From positions 1 through 64,000 of the forward strand of contig JASHPF010000151.1 of assembly GCA_030038295.1 (NCBI GenBank): a stretch of 64,000 bases of DNA, given 5' to 3'. Position numbers and translations under genes: made by a program. Source of the DNA: Streptosporangiaceae bacterium (GTDB lineage Bacteria; Actinomycetota; Actinomycetes; Streptosporangiales; Streptosporangiaceae). The notes under the pieces were generated by a model that saw only the letters and a list, made by a program, of their open reading frames with translations, searched no databases and was not told where the DNA came from. Positions within the stretch are counted from its first letter, which is position 1, and every line of letters starts with the position of its first letter. Positions 7,877-17,451 of the stretch are shown here, one piece after another.

Positions 7877-9442
7877 GTGATCAGGTGGCGAAGTGGCGAA
7901 GTTTCCGCGCTCGGCCGGGCGTGGCGGGGCGCCCAGGAACTCCAGGTCCGGGTCGGCGAGGTCAGCGTGCTGGCGCTCGCCTACCCCGCGCTGACCGGGA
8001 CGCCGCGGCCGGGCGACCGGGTACTGCTCAACACGACCGCCCTGGACCTCGGCCTCGGCACCGGGGGGTACGCGCTGGTCGTGGCGATCCCAGACCGTCT
8101 GCCGCCCGATCCGGACGGCGCTGGCCACCTGGTCAAGGCGCGCTATACGCCGCTCCAGGCCTGTGTGGCCGGAGCGGACGAGCCAGGCTCGCCATTTCAC
8201 GAGGCGCTGCGCGATGCCGACGACCTGGCCGGGCTGCCGGTCGTGGTCGCCGACCTGCACTCGGCCGTGACCGCCATCGCGGCCGGTTACCTGGCGAGCC
8301 GGCCAGGCGCTCGCATCGGGTACGTGATGCAGGACGGCGGCGCGCTGCCGGCCTGGTTCTCCCGGTCGGCGGCGGCGCTGACCGACGCGGGCTGGCTGAC
8401 GGGGACCGTGACGGTAGGCCAGGCGTTCGGCGGCGACGTCGAGACCGTCAGCCTGCACAGCGGGCTGCTGGCGGTGCGGCACGTGCTGGACGCCGAGCTC
8501 GCGATCGTGGCGCCGGGTCCGGGCAACCTGGGCACCGGTACCCGGTGGGGGTTCTCCGGCGTCGCCGCCGGAGAGGCGGTCAACGCCGCGGCGGTGCTGC
8601 ACGGCCGGCCCGTCGGCTCGCTGCGGATCAGCGGGGCCGACCGGCGCGACCGGCATCGCGGCATCTCGCACCACAGCCTGACCGCCTACGGCCGGGTGGC
8701 GCTGGCCCCGGCCGATGTGGTCGTGCCCGAGCTCGCCGGCGACCTCGGCGCGGAGGTGCGGGCGGCCGCCGCGGGGCTAGCCAGCCGGCATCACCTGGTG
8801 TTCGTGCCCGTTGCCGGGCTGGACGAGGCGCTGCGAGGCAGCCCGGTCGACCTCCAGACGATGGGCCGCGGACTGGCCGAGGAGCAGCCCTACTTCCTGG
8901 CGGCGGCGGCCGCCGGGCGGCACGCCGCGGCCCTGACCGCCGAGCGCCCGAGCTACGACGTGGAGCGGTCCTGCGTCCGGATCGTGCTCCGCGACCGCGA
9001 CGGCCGGATCCTGCTGCTGCGGGCCGAGCTGGCATCCCGCGCGGCCGGCCACTGGTGGGAGCTGCCGGGCGGCGGGATCGAGTCTGGTGAGGGCTACGCC
9101 GACGCCGCCGTGCGCGAGCTCGCCGAGGAGACCGGGCTGGTGATATCGCCCGCCCAGGTCGGGCCGCCGCGCTGGCGGCGCAGCTCGACCTGGACGGCGC
9201 GCGGCCTGCGCCGGCTCCAGCACGAGGTGGTGGTCGGCGTGGATCTGGACGCGGTTGCCCCGCCGGTTACCGGCAGCGCGCGGACCGCCGAGGAACGCGA
9301 GGAGTACACCGGATCGCGCTGGTGGCTACCCTCCGAGGTGCTCTCGAGCAGCGAGCGGTTCTACCCCGGCCGGCTCCCGGAGCTGCTGCCCGCATTCCTG
9401 GCCGGCGCGGAGCTCACCGAGCCGTTCGAGCGCTGGAACTGA
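7877..9442 (+). CDS. DUF3866 protein fused to a Nudix hydrolase domain
   Basis: This 521-residue protein has two parts. Residues 1 to about 365 match DUF3866, an actinobacterial family of unknown function often found near proteasome and recB genes; it begins with the typical IRWRSGEVSALGR. From about residue 375 a Nudix domain follows with a perfect Nudix box at roughly 397-419: G-x5-E-x7-REL-x-EE-x-GL. Such domains hydrolyse nucleoside diphosphates linked to another group. The frame extends 77 codons upstream, but the GTG at 7877 starts the family sequence and lies 6 nt after a -10 hexamer. I remember DUF3866 proteins as stand-alone, so the fusion is unusual. The domain calls are firm; the joint function is unknown. 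Confidence 0.8.
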   Translation: MIRWRSGEVSALGRAWRGAQELQVRVGEVSVLALAYPALTGTPRPGDRVLLNTTALDLGLGTGGYALVVAIPDRLPPDPDGAGHLVKARYTPLQACVAGADEPGSPFHEALRDADDLAGLPVVVADLHSAVTAIAAGYLASRPGARIGYVMQDGGALPAWFSRSAAALTDAGWLTGTVTVGQAFGGDVETVSLHSGLLAVRHVLDAELAIVAPGPGNLGTGTRWGFSGVAAGEAVNAAAVLHGRPVGSLRISGADRRDRHRGISHHSLTAYGRVALAPADVVVPELAGDLGAEVRAAAAGLASRHHLVFVPVAGLDEALRGSPVDLQTMGRGLAEEQPYFLAAAAAGRHAAALTAERPSYDVERSCVRIVLRDRDGRILLLRAELASRAAGHWWELPGGGIESGEGYADAAVRELAEETGLVISPAQVGPPRWRRSSTWTARGLRRLQHEVVVGVDLDAVAPPVTGSARTAEEREEYTGSRWWLPSEVLSSSERFYPGRLPELLPAFLAGAELTEPFERWN

Positions 9443-9443
9443 G

Positions 9444-10406
9444 CTAGCTGCTCCCGGCCGGCAGCGATCCGATCACGTCCACGATGAACACGAGGCTGTC
9501 GTTCTTCTCGATGCCGGCGCTGGAGTTGCCGCCCTCCGGGCCGTAGCCCAGCGACGGCGGGATCACCACCATCACCCGGCTGCCGACTGTGACGCCGGTC
9601 AGGCCTTCCGACAGGCCGGTCAGCACGTCGCCGCCGATCCGGAAGCTGAACGGGGCCCCGTCCGGCTGGTCCGTCGCGGGCCAGGTGCTGGCGAACACCT
9701 GCCCGGTCCGCCAGATGGCGCCGACGTACTGCGCGACCACGGTGTCGCCCGTGGCGAGGGTGCGCCCGGTGCCCTTGATGAGCGTGGTCACCGACAGCTT
9801 GCCGGGCGGTGCGGTCTTCGGGATCGTGACCACGGGGGCCTGGCCTGGCTTCGCGGTCACGGTCGGCAGCGCTCCGCCGCCGCTCGACACCTGGGTACCG
9901 GACGCCGACTGGGTGCTCGGGTACTGCTGGAGCAGGTCGATGACCCATACCAGCGTGTCGCTGCCGGTAACGCCGAGCGACGACTCGCCAGACGTCCCGT
10001 ACCCGTACTTCGGCGGGAGCACGGCCACCACCCGGCTGCCCAGCCGGGCGCCTTTCAGCGCGGTAATCAGGCCCGGCAGCCCGTTATCGGCCGGGATCAT
10101 CTGCGGGCCGGTGCCGAAGGTGGAGTCGACCAGGCTGTGGCTGGTACCGCTCCACTTGTAGACGGCGACGTTGGCGAGCGTCGCGTCGCCCGCCTTCAGC
10201 GCCGCGCCGCTGCCGTGGATCGGCTTGCTGATGACCAGGTTGGTGCTCGCCGGCTCGGCCGGGATGGTCACGGTGGGGGCCTTGTTGAAGCTGCCCGTCA
10301 CCTTCACGGCGTCGTTGGCGTTGCCGGATGAGCCTCCTCCGCCGCAGCCCGCGAGGACGGCGACCGCGGCGATCGGGGCAAGTACAGCTATGGCGATGCG
10401 GCGCAT
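9444..10406 (-). CDS. lipoprotein with two FKBP-type peptidyl-prolyl isomerase domains
   Basis: This 320-residue protein begins with a lipoprotein signal ending in LAGC (Cys21), so it should be lipid-anchored outside the membrane. Two FKBP domains follow. The first is around 85-175 (SRVVAVLPPKYGYG) and the second around 205-317 (TVVAQYVGAIW, RVMVVIPPSLGYGPEGG). FKBPs speed cis-trans isomerisation of Xaa-Pro bonds and assist folding of secreted proteins. The first domain is more divergent and may be less active. A TAGGCT -10 sits 7 nt before the ATG. It ends 1 bp from the convergent DUF3866-Nudix gene. Confidence 0.9.
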   Translation of the reverse strand: MRRIAIAVLAPIAAVAVLAGCGGGGSSGNANDAVKVTGSFNKAPTVTIPAEPASTNLVISKPIHGSGAALKAGDATLANVAVYKWSGTSHSLVDSTFGTGPQMIPADNGLPGLITALKGARLGSRVVAVLPPKYGYGTSGESSLGVTGSDTLVWVIDLLQQYPSTQSASGTQVSSGGGALPTVTAKPGQAPVVTIPKTAPPGKLSVTTLIKGTGRTLATGDTVVAQYVGAIWRTGQVFASTWPATDQPDGAPFSFRIGGDVLTGLSEGLTGVTVGSRVMVVIPPSLGYGPEGGNSSAGIEKNDSLVFIVDVIGSLPAGSS

Positions 10407-10413
10407 GGCGGCC

Positions 10414-10419
10414 AGCCTA
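10414..10419 (-). promoter_or_regulatory. -10 element of the FKBP lipoprotein gene (leaderless)
   Basis: TAGGCT on the minus strand is separated by 7 nt from the ATG at 10406. Confidence 0.4.
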
Positions 10420-10433
10420 CCGCCGCTCGCCAG

Positions 10434-12092
10434 CTACCCGGTCGCGACAGGGTTGGCCGGCGAGAGCAGCGGGAGCAGGTTGCGGTGCCAGACCAGCACG
10501 GTGTAGGCGGGCAGCACGTACACGCTGACCGGCTGCCCGAAGCTCTTCACGATCGCATAGGCCGCCGGGTTCTGCCGCCAGTCCCCCGGCCCCGTCATGA
10601 TGACGAAGTTCGCCGAGTGCGTCCTGGCCGAGTACCAGCTGAGATTGATCTCCCACGGGTTGGGCTGGACGCTGCGGCCAGACGTCTGGACGGTGCGCAC
10701 CGCGACCGCGCCGCCGCTGTCCACCGTCGTGGCGTTTCCGATCCAGTAGCTGGGCGTCAGCCCGTAGTGGAGCCGGTGCTCGGTCAGCCAGCTGGCCAGC
10801 GTCTGGTTGTTGGCGGGCACCGGAGGCCGCGTCGCGTAGAACGTCAGGCCGGCCAGGTAGATGGCGAGCACCGCCGCGAGCGCCGGGACGAGCCGGGCGC
10901 GGCGCAGCCGGCCCGCGAGCAGCCGGCCAGCCAGCGCCGCGCCGACCGGGAGAACCGCGGCGATCTCGCGGCTGGACTGCGCGTTCAGGGCGTTTGGGCC
11001 GATCAGGTATGCCAGCACGGTGATGCAGACCGACGCGGCCATCAGCTGCACCGCGATCGGCAGCCGCCACAGTCGCCGGGCGGCGATGCACACCGCCCAC
11101 AGCACGAGCGCGATGCCGAGCAGGTGCAGCAGGCCGTCGGCGGCGACCAGTCCGACCTGGTGACCGGGGAAGTTCGCGCCGAAGAGCACGAGCAGGCCCT
11201 GGATCGTCTCCAGCAGGTTGTGCGGCAGCGTGTCGAACCAGGCGAGCTGGTTGTTGACCGGGCTCAGCCGGAAGCCGCCGCTCTCCCTGATCCGCCGCAG
11301 GGTCCGCTCAGCGGTGAACGCGCCCGCGAGCGCAGCCGCCACGAGGCCAAGCTCGAACCAGGCCGGCCAGCCCTTGCGGCCGAGCACGACGAGCCGGCGG
11401 TAGCCGCGCAGCAGCCCTACCAGGATCAGCGGCGCGATCATCGTGATCAGGATCACCTGGTCGGCGACGAGCGCCCACGCAACCAGCAGATAGGCGAGCA
11501 GCGGCACGAACCACCTGCGACCCGCCCGGTCGAGCACCAGCACCAGCAACAGGACCGGGACCGCGCTGCCCACGTGATCCGGCTCGAGCATGAGCACGTA
11601 CACGCTGCCCTGCGGCGGCGCCACCATGATGCCGACCGCGAGCGCGGCGCGCAGCAGGCCCTCGCGGCCGGACGCGCGGCCCTTGGCCACGACCGCAGCC
11701 AGCAGCACCAGCAGGGTGTACGTCATCGCGGCCGCGATGTGCATGTCATCCGGCGTCAGGCCGTGCACCCACTCGATGATCATGTATTGCGGCAGCTCGG
11801 TCGTGTAGAACGCCACGTCCGACAGCCACCACCCGCGCAGCAGCAGATTCCCGTGCAGCATCGCCCACGCCTGGAGGGCGATAGACGCACCGTCCGAATT
11901 GGCGGGAACCGTGCGCGACAGATGCAGATAGCAGGTGAACAGCGCCACCGCAGCCAGCACCCAGGCGGCTAGTACCAGGGCGGTCCTGGCAGGCCGTGGC
12001 AGGTTGCGGTACCACGGTGTCCGGTCAGCGGTGCGGACCGGCGCCTCGTCCGGTCGGGACAGCGGCCGCAGCCCCAGGGGCAGCCGTGACAT
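10434..12092 (-). CDS. polytopic membrane protein, glycosyltransferase-like (unknown)
   Basis: This 552-residue protein has about ten hydrophobic segments and a C-terminal soluble region of ~130 residues (from about RPPVPANNQTLASWL). The first external loop after helix 1 contains ANSDGASIALQAWAM, and a DxD-like acidic position there resembles GT-C type lipid-linked glycosyltransferases. I see no specific family signature, so that link is only a resemblance. The ORF is open upstream to 12218, but that part is low-complexity; the ATG at 12092 (MSRLPLGLRPL) starts the plausible protein. It lies between pafA and the FKBP gene, which are neighbours in other actinobacteria. Confidence 0.7.
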   Translation of the reverse strand: MSRLPLGLRPLSRPDEAPVRTADRTPWYRNLPRPARTALVLAAWVLAAVALFTCYLHLSRTVPANSDGASIALQAWAMLHGNLLLRGWWLSDVAFYTTELPQYMIIEWVHGLTPDDMHIAAAMTYTLLVLLAAVVAKGRASGREGLLRAALAVGIMVAPPQGSVYVLMLEPDHVGSAVPVLLLVLVLDRAGRRWFVPLLAYLLVAWALVADQVILITMIAPLILVGLLRGYRRLVVLGRKGWPAWFELGLVAAALAGAFTAERTLRRIRESGGFRLSPVNNQLAWFDTLPHNLLETIQGLLVLFGANFPGHQVGLVAADGLLHLLGIALVLWAVCIAARRLWRLPIAVQLMAASVCITVLAYLIGPNALNAQSSREIAAVLPVGAALAGRLLAGRLRRARLVPALAAVLAIYLAGLTFYATRPPVPANNQTLASWLTEHRLHYGLTPSYWIGNATTVDSGGAVAVRTVQTSGRSVQPNPWEINLSWYSARTHSANFVIMTGPGDWRQNPAAYAIVKSFGQPVSVYVLPAYTVLVWHRNLLPLLSPANPVATG

Positions 12093-12139
12093 CAACCCGA
12101 CCCCCCGTGTCCCGCTGTGTCCGTGTCCGTCCAGGGCGA

Positions 12140-12190
12140 AACGACCCCCGGACCCCCGACAAGGCAGCCGGGGAACGACCCCCGGACCCC
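12140..12190. repeat. two 17-bp direct repeats
   Basis: The 17-mer AACGACCCCCGGACCCC occurs at 12140-12156 and again at 12174-12190, a period of 34 bp. The repeats lie between the pafA stop and the start of the downstream membrane-protein gene. Their function is unknown. Confidence 0.6.
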
Positions 12191-12262
12191 GATAATGCGC
12201 CCGCAACGCCACCGTCACCGGCTACCTGCCAGTAACGGATGCCCTACCGTGCGTGCGTGGCG

Positions 12263-13621
12263 TTACATACCCGCGATGAGCTTCTCCACCCGCTCATCGA
12301 CCGCACGGAACGGGTCCTTGCACAGCACGGTCCGCTGCGCCTGGTCGTTCAGCTTGAGGTGCACCCAGTCGACGGTGAAGTCCCGGCGGCGTTCCTGCGC
12401 TCTCCGGATGAACTCGCCGCGCAGCCGGGCCCTGGTCGTCTGTGGCGGAATGTTCTTCGCCGCGAAGATGTCGAGATCCCGGCAGACGCGCTCGACCGCG
12501 CCCCGCTTTTGCAGCAGGTAGTACAGGCCGCGGCCCCGGTGCACGTCGTGGTAGGCGAGGTCGAGCTGGGCTACCCTCGGCGAGGCGAGCGGCAGGTCGT
12601 GCTTAGCCCGGTAGCGCTCGATGAGTTCCAGCTTGGTGACCCAGTCGATCTCGCGCGAGACCAGGCTGAGGTCGCCGGTCTCGACCGCCCGCAGCGTTCG
12701 CTCCCATAGCTCGAGCACGCGGCTGGTGATCTTGTCCGCGCCCTTGCGCGCGGTGAAGTCCTGAGCCTTGGCCAGGTACTCCGTCTGCACGTCGAGCGCG
12801 CTGACCTCGCGGCCGTTCGCCAGCCGCACCTTGCGGCGCCCGGTCATGTCGTGACTGACGTCCCTGATGGCCCGGATCGGGTTCTCCAGCGTCAGGTCGC
12901 GCATCACGATGCCGGCTTCGACCATCCGCAGCACCAGGTCGGTGGCCCCGACCTTGAGCAGCATCGTGGTCTCGCTCATGTTGGAGTCGCCGACGATGAC
13001 GTGCAGCCGCCGGAACCGCTCGGCATCCGCGTGCGGCTCGTCGCGTGTGTTGATGATGGGCCGGGACCGGGTGGTCGCCGACGACACGCCCTCCCAGATG
13101 TGCTCGGCGCGCTGGCTCACGCAGTAGACGGCACCGCGCGGGGTCTGCAGCACCTTGCCTGCACCGCAGATGATCTGCCGGGTAACCAGGAAGGGGATCA
13201 GCACGTCCGCCAGCCTGCCGAACTCGCCGTGCCGGCCGACGAGGTAGTTCTCATGGCATCCGTAGGAGTTGCCGGCCGAGTCGGTGTTGTTCTTGAACAG
13301 GTAGATGTCGCCGGCGATGCCTTCCTCGCGGAGCCGGGTGTCGGCCTCGACGAGCAGGCCCTCCAGGATCCGCTCGCCCGCCTTGTCATGCGTGACGAGG
13401 TCGATCAGGTTGTCGCACTCCGGCGTCGCGTACTCCGGGTGGCTGCCGACGTCCAGGTACAGCCGGGCACCGTTGCGCAGGAACACGTTGCTGGACCGGC
13501 CCCACGACACCACCCGCCGGAACAGGTACCTCGCCACCTCGTCCGGGGACAATCGGCGCTGCCCGCGGAAGGTGCAGGTAACGCCGTACTCGTTTTCCAG
13601 CCCGAAGATCCTTCTGTCCAT
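12263..13621 (-). CDS. pafA: Pup--protein ligase PafA
   Basis: PafA uses ATP to activate the C-terminal glutamate of Pup and join it to lysines of target proteins. The 452-residue length equals that of the mycobacterial enzyme as I recall it. The nucleotide/Mg loop GLENEYGV (7-14, with E9) and the conserved Asp57 in [12 protein letters not shown] are present, as is [18 protein letters not shown]. The frame opens to 13696, but ATG at 13621 ([13 protein letters not shown]) is the family start. It follows the aldehyde dehydrogenase gene by 4 nt. Confidence 0.95.
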   Translation of the reverse strand: MDRRIFGLENEYGVTCTFRGQRRLSPDEVARYLFRRVVSWGRSSNVFLRNGARLYLDVGSHPEYATPECDNLIDLVTHDKAGERILEGLLVEADTRLREEGIAGDIYLFKNNTDSAGNSYGCHENYLVGRHGEFGRLADVLIPFLVTRQIICGAGKVLQTPRGAVYCVSQRAEHIWEGVSSATTRSRPIINTRDEPHADAERFRRLHVIVGDSNMSETTMLLKVGATDLVLRMVEAGIVMRDLTLENPIRAIRDVSHDMTGRRKVRLANGREVSALDVQTEYLAKAQDFTARKGADKITSRVLELWERTLRAVETGDLSLVSREIDWVTKLELIERYRAKHDLPLASPRVAQLDLAYHDVHRGRGLYYLLQKRGAVERVCRDLDIFAAKNIPPQTTRARLRGEFIRRAQERRRDFTVDWVHLKLNDQAQRTVLCKDPFRAVDERVEKLIAGM

Positions 13622-13625
13622 CCTG

Positions 13626-15098
13626 CTACCAGTCCACGGCGATGTACTTGGTCTCGGTGTACTCGAGCAGTCCGTCGTGCGCGCCCTCGCGACCAAGACC
13701 TGACTGCTTCACGCCGCCGAACGGCGCCGCCGGGTCGGACACCACCCCCCGGTTGATCCCGATCATGCCCGCTTCGAGCGCCTCCGCAACCCGGAGGCAG
13801 CGCCGCAGGTCCGTCGAGTACAAGTAGGACACCAGGCCGTACTCGGTCGCGTTGGCGAGCGCGATGGCCTCATCCTCGGCCGCGAACCTGACGATCGGTG
13901 CCACCGGTCCGAAGATCTCCGTCGAGAGGATGCCGGCCGCTGGCGGCACGGCGTCCAGCACCGTCGGCGCGTAGTAGTAGCCCACCCGGTCCGGCGCGTG
14001 CCCGCCGGTCAGCACCGCGGCCCCGTCGTCGGTCGCCGCCGCCACCAGGCCCGCCACCTTGTCCCTGGTGTCGGCGTTGACGAGCGGCCCGAGGTCGACG
14101 CCGTCCTCGAGGCCCGGTCCGACCCGAAGCGCGGCGAGCCGCGCGCTGAGCTTGGCGCCGAACTCATCCGCCACGCGCTCGTGCACGTAGAAGCGGTTTG
14201 CTGCGGTGCACGCCTCACCGCCGTTGCGCATCTTGGCGAGGAACGCGCCGTCGACCGCGGCATCCACGTCAGCGTCGTCGAAGACCAGGAACGGCGCGTT
14301 GCCGCCGAGTTCCATCGAGCAGTTCGTGACGTAGTCCGCGGCCTGCTTGAGCAGCACGCGGCCGACCTCCGTGGAACCGGTGAAGGACAGCTTGCGGACC
14401 CGCGGGTCGGCGAGCACGGCCTCGGTCAGCGGACCGGGCTTGGTCGTCGGCAGCACGTTGATCACGCCGTCCGGCACGCCCGCCTCGGTGAGCACCTCCG
14501 CCACCGCCAGCGCGGTCAGCGGGGTCTCCTTGGCGGGCTTGAGCAGGACGGTGCAGCCGGCCGCGAGGGCTGGGCCGATCTTGCGGGTGGCCATCGCCGC
14601 CGGGAAGTTCCAGGGCGTGATCAGGTAGCTGACGCCCACCGGTTGCCTGATGACCATGATGCGGTTGGCGCCGGACGGCGCGATCGACAGCGAGCCGTCG
14701 ATCCGGACGGCCTCTTCGGCGTACCACCGGAAGAACTCGGCCGCGTACGCGATCTCACCGCGGGCATCCCGCAGCGCCTTGCCGTTCTCCAGCACCATCA
14801 GCCGGGCGAGGTGCTCCGACCGCTGAATCATCAGCTCGTACGCCCGGCGCAGGCACTCGCCGCGCTCCCTGGGGGGCCGGGCCGCCCAGCCCGGCAGCGC
14901 CCGCGCGGCAGCCGCCACGGCATCAAGCGCGTCCTCCGGGCTCGCGTCGGCGACCTGCGTGATCGCGGCCTCCGTCGCCGGATTCATCACCGGCATGCGC
15001 CCAGCGCGTCCCGTCGACCACTGCCCGCCGATCAGCAGGCCGGTCGGCGCCTCGATGCCGATGATGCTCGCCAGGTCGGATGTCACAGTGCCCTCCAT
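13626..15098 (-). CDS. NAD(P)-dependent aldehyde dehydrogenase, succinate-semialdehyde type
   Basis: This ~490-residue aldehyde dehydrogenase oxidises an aldehyde to the acid. The catalytic Glu is in [10 protein letters not shown] and the catalytic Cys in [27 protein letters not shown] binds the cofactor. Overall it reads like the succinate-semialdehyde dehydrogenase group (GabD/SSADH), which is common in actinobacteria, but the substrate is inferred. Start choice is open: ATG 15098 is used here, GTG 15101 is adjacent, and GTG 15086 (VTSDLASII) has the best ribosome binding site (GGAGGG). It is inserted between pafA and prcA, where most actinobacteria have no such gene. Confidence 0.88.
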   Translation of the reverse strand: MEGTVTSDLASIIGIEAPTGLLIGGQWSTGRAGRMPVMNPATEAAITQVADASPEDALDAVAAAARALPGWAARPPRERGECLRRAYELMIQRSEHLARLMVLENGKALRDARGEIAYAAEFFRWYAEEAVRIDGSLSIAPSGANRIMVIRQPVGVSYLITPWNFPAAMATRKIGPALAAGCTVLLKPAKETPLTALAVAEVLTEAGVPDGVINVLPTTKPGPLTEAVLADPRVRKLSFTGSTEVGRVLLKQAADYVTNCSMELGGNAPFLVFDDADVDAAVDGAFLAKMRNGGEACTAANRFYVHERVADEFGAKLSARLAALRVGPGLEDGVDLGPLVNADTRDKVAGLVAAATDDGAAVLTGGHAPDRVGYYYAPTVLDAVPPAAGILSTEIFGPVAPIVRFAAEDEAIALANATEYGLVSYLYSTDLRRCLRVAEALEAGMIGINRGVVSDPAAPFGGVKQSGLGREGAHDGLLEYTETKYIAVDW

Positions 15099-15214
15099 CA
15101 CGCCGCGTCCTCGCGCGAAGCCTGCCTGCCTCCTGCTGGCGGGGACCCTACGTCAGTCGAGGCTACCAACGGCGCCGGGCGCCGTCACGGGACGCGAGCG
15201 GCGGCTGGCCGTGG

Positions 15215-15997
15215 TCAGTCGGCGTCGGCCGGGCTGGCGGTTTCCCCGCCGTCGGCCGGGCTGGCGGTTACCCCGCCGTCGGCTTCCCCGCCGTCGGCCC
15301 TGGCCTCGGCCAGCAGGGCATCGAGGCGCGTGCCGATAATGCGGCGGAACGCCCGGTGTGGCCGGTCGCGCTCGAGCAGCGCCACCTCGAGCTCCCCGCT
15401 GGTCAGCGGCTCCGTGCCGGCGGAGCCCTGGCCCGCGAGCGACGCGATCGCGAGGCGCATGGCCGCGGTCAGGGACATCGACGCGGAGTACTGCTCCTTG
15501 ATCACCGCGGCCACCCGGTCAGCCTGCCCGCCCATCACCACGAACCCGTGCTCCTCGGCGACCGAGCCGTCAAAGATGATCCGGTAGAGCTCGTCGTCAT
15601 CGGTGGTCTTGCCCACCTCGGCGACGACGATCTCCACCTCGTACGGCTTCGGGCTTTCGGTGAACAGCGAGCCGAGCACCTGTGCATACCAGTCGGCGAG
15701 GCCGCGCGCGGTCACGTCGCGCCGGTCGTACTGGTATCCGGTCATATCCGCGTACCGCACCCCGGCCTTGCGCAGCGTCTCGAACTCGGGGTAGCGACCG
15801 ACCGCGGCGAACGCGATCCGGTCGTAGAGCTCGCTGAACTTGCGCAGCGCCCGGTACGCGTTGGGTGCCACGAACAGGATCCCGGCCTCGCAGCTGAGTA
15901 CGACGCCGCTGCGGATCTGGGTGATACGCCGCTGGACATAGTCGGCCTTGTCCTTCATCACCTGCTCGGGTGACACGTAACCGAACGGCATCGACAC
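15215..15997 (-). CDS. prcA: 20S proteasome alpha subunit PrcA
   Basis: PrcA forms the outer rings and gate of the 20S proteasome. The 260-residue protein starts MSMPFGYVSPEQVM, close to other actinobacterial alpha subunits, and keeps SELYDRIAFAAVGRYPEF, YDRRDVTARGLADWYAQ and ESPKPYEVEIVVAEV. After about residue 230 comes an acidic Ala/Asp/Gly tail with a repeated SPADGGET unit, encoded by 27-bp repeats (15224-15277). AAGGAAG precedes the start region. It lies 36 nt downstream of prcB in the same orientation, so the two subunits are probably made from one transcript. Confidence 0.95.
   Translation of the reverse strand: MSMPFGYVSPEQVMKDKADYVQRRITQIRSGVVLSCEAGILFVAPNAYRALRKFSELYDRIAFAAVGRYPEFETLRKAGVRYADMTGYQYDRRDVTARGLADWYAQVLGSLFTESPKPYEVEIVVAEVGKTTDDDELYRIIFDGSVAEEHGFVVMGGQADRVAAVIKEQYSASMSLTAAMRLAIASLAGQGSAGTEPLTSGELEVALLERDRPHRAFRRIIGTRLDALLAEARADGGEADGGVTASPADGGETASPADAD
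15224..15292. repeat. 27-bp tandem repeat in the 3' end of prcA
   Basis: A 27-bp unit beginning GTCGGCCGGGCTGGCGG is present at 15224-15250 and 15251-15277 with one mismatch. A 15-bp partial unit follows at 15278-15292. It encodes the repeated ASPADGGE segment in the C-terminal tail. Confidence 0.8.
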
Positions 15998-16033
15998 CGC
16001 GGACGCTTCCTTACGTGAGTGAGGGTTGCTGGG

Positions 16034-16909
16034 TCAGGATGCGGACGTCCGCAGTGGCGCGGCGGGGCCGTCTGGCAGCTGCATCCGCTCGGTGATCACG
16101 GCCTCGGCGTACCGGCCCGCCTCCTCGTCGGTCAGCCGCTGGTAGCCATCCGCCGTGACGGTGGCGACGACGGGGTAGATCCGCCGCGACACGTCGGGGC
16201 CGCCGGTAGCCGAATCGTCGTCGGCAGCGTCGTACAGGGCCTGCATGAGCGCGAGCACAACGTCCTGCGCGGTCATGCCGTCCCTGTACAGCTTCTTGAG
16301 CGAGCCGCGGGCGAACACGGAGCCGGAGCCGATCGTCGCGAACCGCTGCTCTTCGTACTTGCCGCCGACCACGTCGAAGCTGAAGATCCGGCCCCGGCCG
16401 GTCTCCTCGTCGTAGCCGGCCAGCAGCGGCACCGAGACCAGCCCCTGCATGGCGAGGCCGAGGTTTGCCTTGACGAGCCCGGCTAGCCGGTTCGCCTTGC
16501 CCTCAAGGGACAGCGACCGGCCTTCCAGCTTCTCGTAGTGCTCGAGCTCCACGGCAAACAGCCGGACCAGGTCGACGCCCACGCCGGCCGCGCCGGCGAT
16601 GCCGACGCACGAGTACTCGTCGCTGCGGAACACCTTCTCGATGTCGCGCTGGGCGATCATGTTGCCCGCGGTTGCCCGCCGGTCGCCCGCCATCACGGCG
16701 CCGACGTCGCACACCGCGGTGACGATGGTGGTGCCGTGCGCGACTCCGACCGCCGCGCCGCCACCGCCGGGCGCCGCCTGACCGTCCGCGTGCTGCGCGC
16801 GCGGCAGCAGGTCCGGCGCGGCCATGGTCAGGAAGTCGGCGAAGGATGAGGATCCGGCGGCCAGGAACGCCGCGGCCTGCCACCGCCCCTGAGGTTCAAA
16901 GCCGCCCAC
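16034..16909 (-). CDS. prcB: 20S proteasome beta subunit PrcB
   Basis: PrcB carries the proteolytic site of the proteasome. The precursor is 291 residues. Autocleavage is expected between Gly59 and Thr60 in [11 protein letters not shown], leaving Thr60 as the catalytic N-terminal nucleophile. [10 protein letters not shown] follows, with the Asp and Lys/Arg positions expected for an Ntn hydrolase, then [16 protein letters not shown] and the late [13 protein letters not shown]. The 59-residue propeptide is of normal size. It lies upstream of prcA and downstream of pup. Confidence 0.96.
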   Translation of the reverse strand: MGGFEPQGRWQAAAFLAAGSSSFADFLTMAAPDLLPRAQHADGQAAPGGGGAAVGVAHGTTIVTAVCDVGAVMAGDRRATAGNMIAQRDIEKVFRSDEYSCVGIAGAAGVGVDLVRLFAVELEHYEKLEGRSLSLEGKANRLAGLVKANLGLAMQGLVSVPLLAGYDEETGRGRIFSFDVVGGKYEEQRFATIGSGSVFARGSLKKLYRDGMTAQDVVLALMQALYDAADDDSATGGPDVSRRIYPVVATVTADGYQRLTDEEAGRYAEAVITERMQLPDGPAAPLRTSAS

Positions 16910-16998
16910 CGCGAAATCCCTCCGCTGATCCGGTCGCTACCGGGAACGCGCGTCGTGCACCGGCCCCGGCTAGCCCGTTCCCTCCTGCTGGCAGGACT

Positions 16999-17208
16999 CT
17001 ACTGCCCGCCCTTTTGCACGTACGACCGGACGAACTCCTCGGCGTTTTCTTCCAGCACCTCGTCGATCTCGTCCAGGATCGCGTCCACGTCGTCGGTCAG
17101 CTTGTCCTGCCGCTCCCTGACTTCGTCGGTCTCCTGGACGTCCGTGTCCACGTCTTCCTCGGCGCGCCGAGGAGCCTGCCGCTGGCCGCCGGTGTCCTTC
17201 GTCGCCAT
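16999..17208 (-). CDS. pup: prokaryotic ubiquitin-like protein Pup
   Basis: Pup is the small disordered tag that marks proteins for the proteasome. The 69-residue product is rich in Asp and Glu, has the Mpa-binding coiled segment around 30-50 (RERQDKLTDDVDAILDEIDE), and ends in GGQ. The final Gln must be deamidated to Glu by Dop before PafA can use it. The ATG at 17208 has GGAGG 7 nt upstream; the ORF upstream of it is noise. A TTGACA at 17241-17246 (minus strand) could be a -35, but it sits very close to the start. Confidence 0.97.
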   Translation of the reverse strand: MATKDTGGQRQAPRRAEEDVDTDVQETDEVRERQDKLTDDVDAILDEIDEVLEENAEEFVRSYVQKGGQ

Positions 17209-17451
17209 GCCATACCTCCGTACTTCGCGGTGCCGCGCAGTGTCAACGCTATCCTCGCCTGCTGGTACGCCGTCCAACCCCGGCCGCACTGCATCGGTAT
17301 CACGCTGAGACAACTCGTGGCCAGAATAGACACACCGGACCCGGTGCTGGCTGCCGCTAAGGTCGGTTAAGAGATGGTATGACCGTCTTGTCGGCGAGAC
17401 ATCAGCCGTAGGCAGAACGGCCGGGCCAGTTGCCGCAAAAGGGCAGCGACG

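Noticed and set aside
10485-11972. Plus-strand 495-codon ORF opposite the polytopic membrane-protein gene
   Set aside because: It is rich in Arg, Gln, Asp and His and has no hydrophobic core; the membrane protein on the minus strand has clean transmembrane periodicity.
17218-17246. Possible pup promoter TTGACA with TACGGA
   Set aside because: The -10 would overlap the pup ribosome binding site and put the transcription start just before the ATG, which does not fit a gene with a strong ribosome binding site. The true promoter is probably further upstream.
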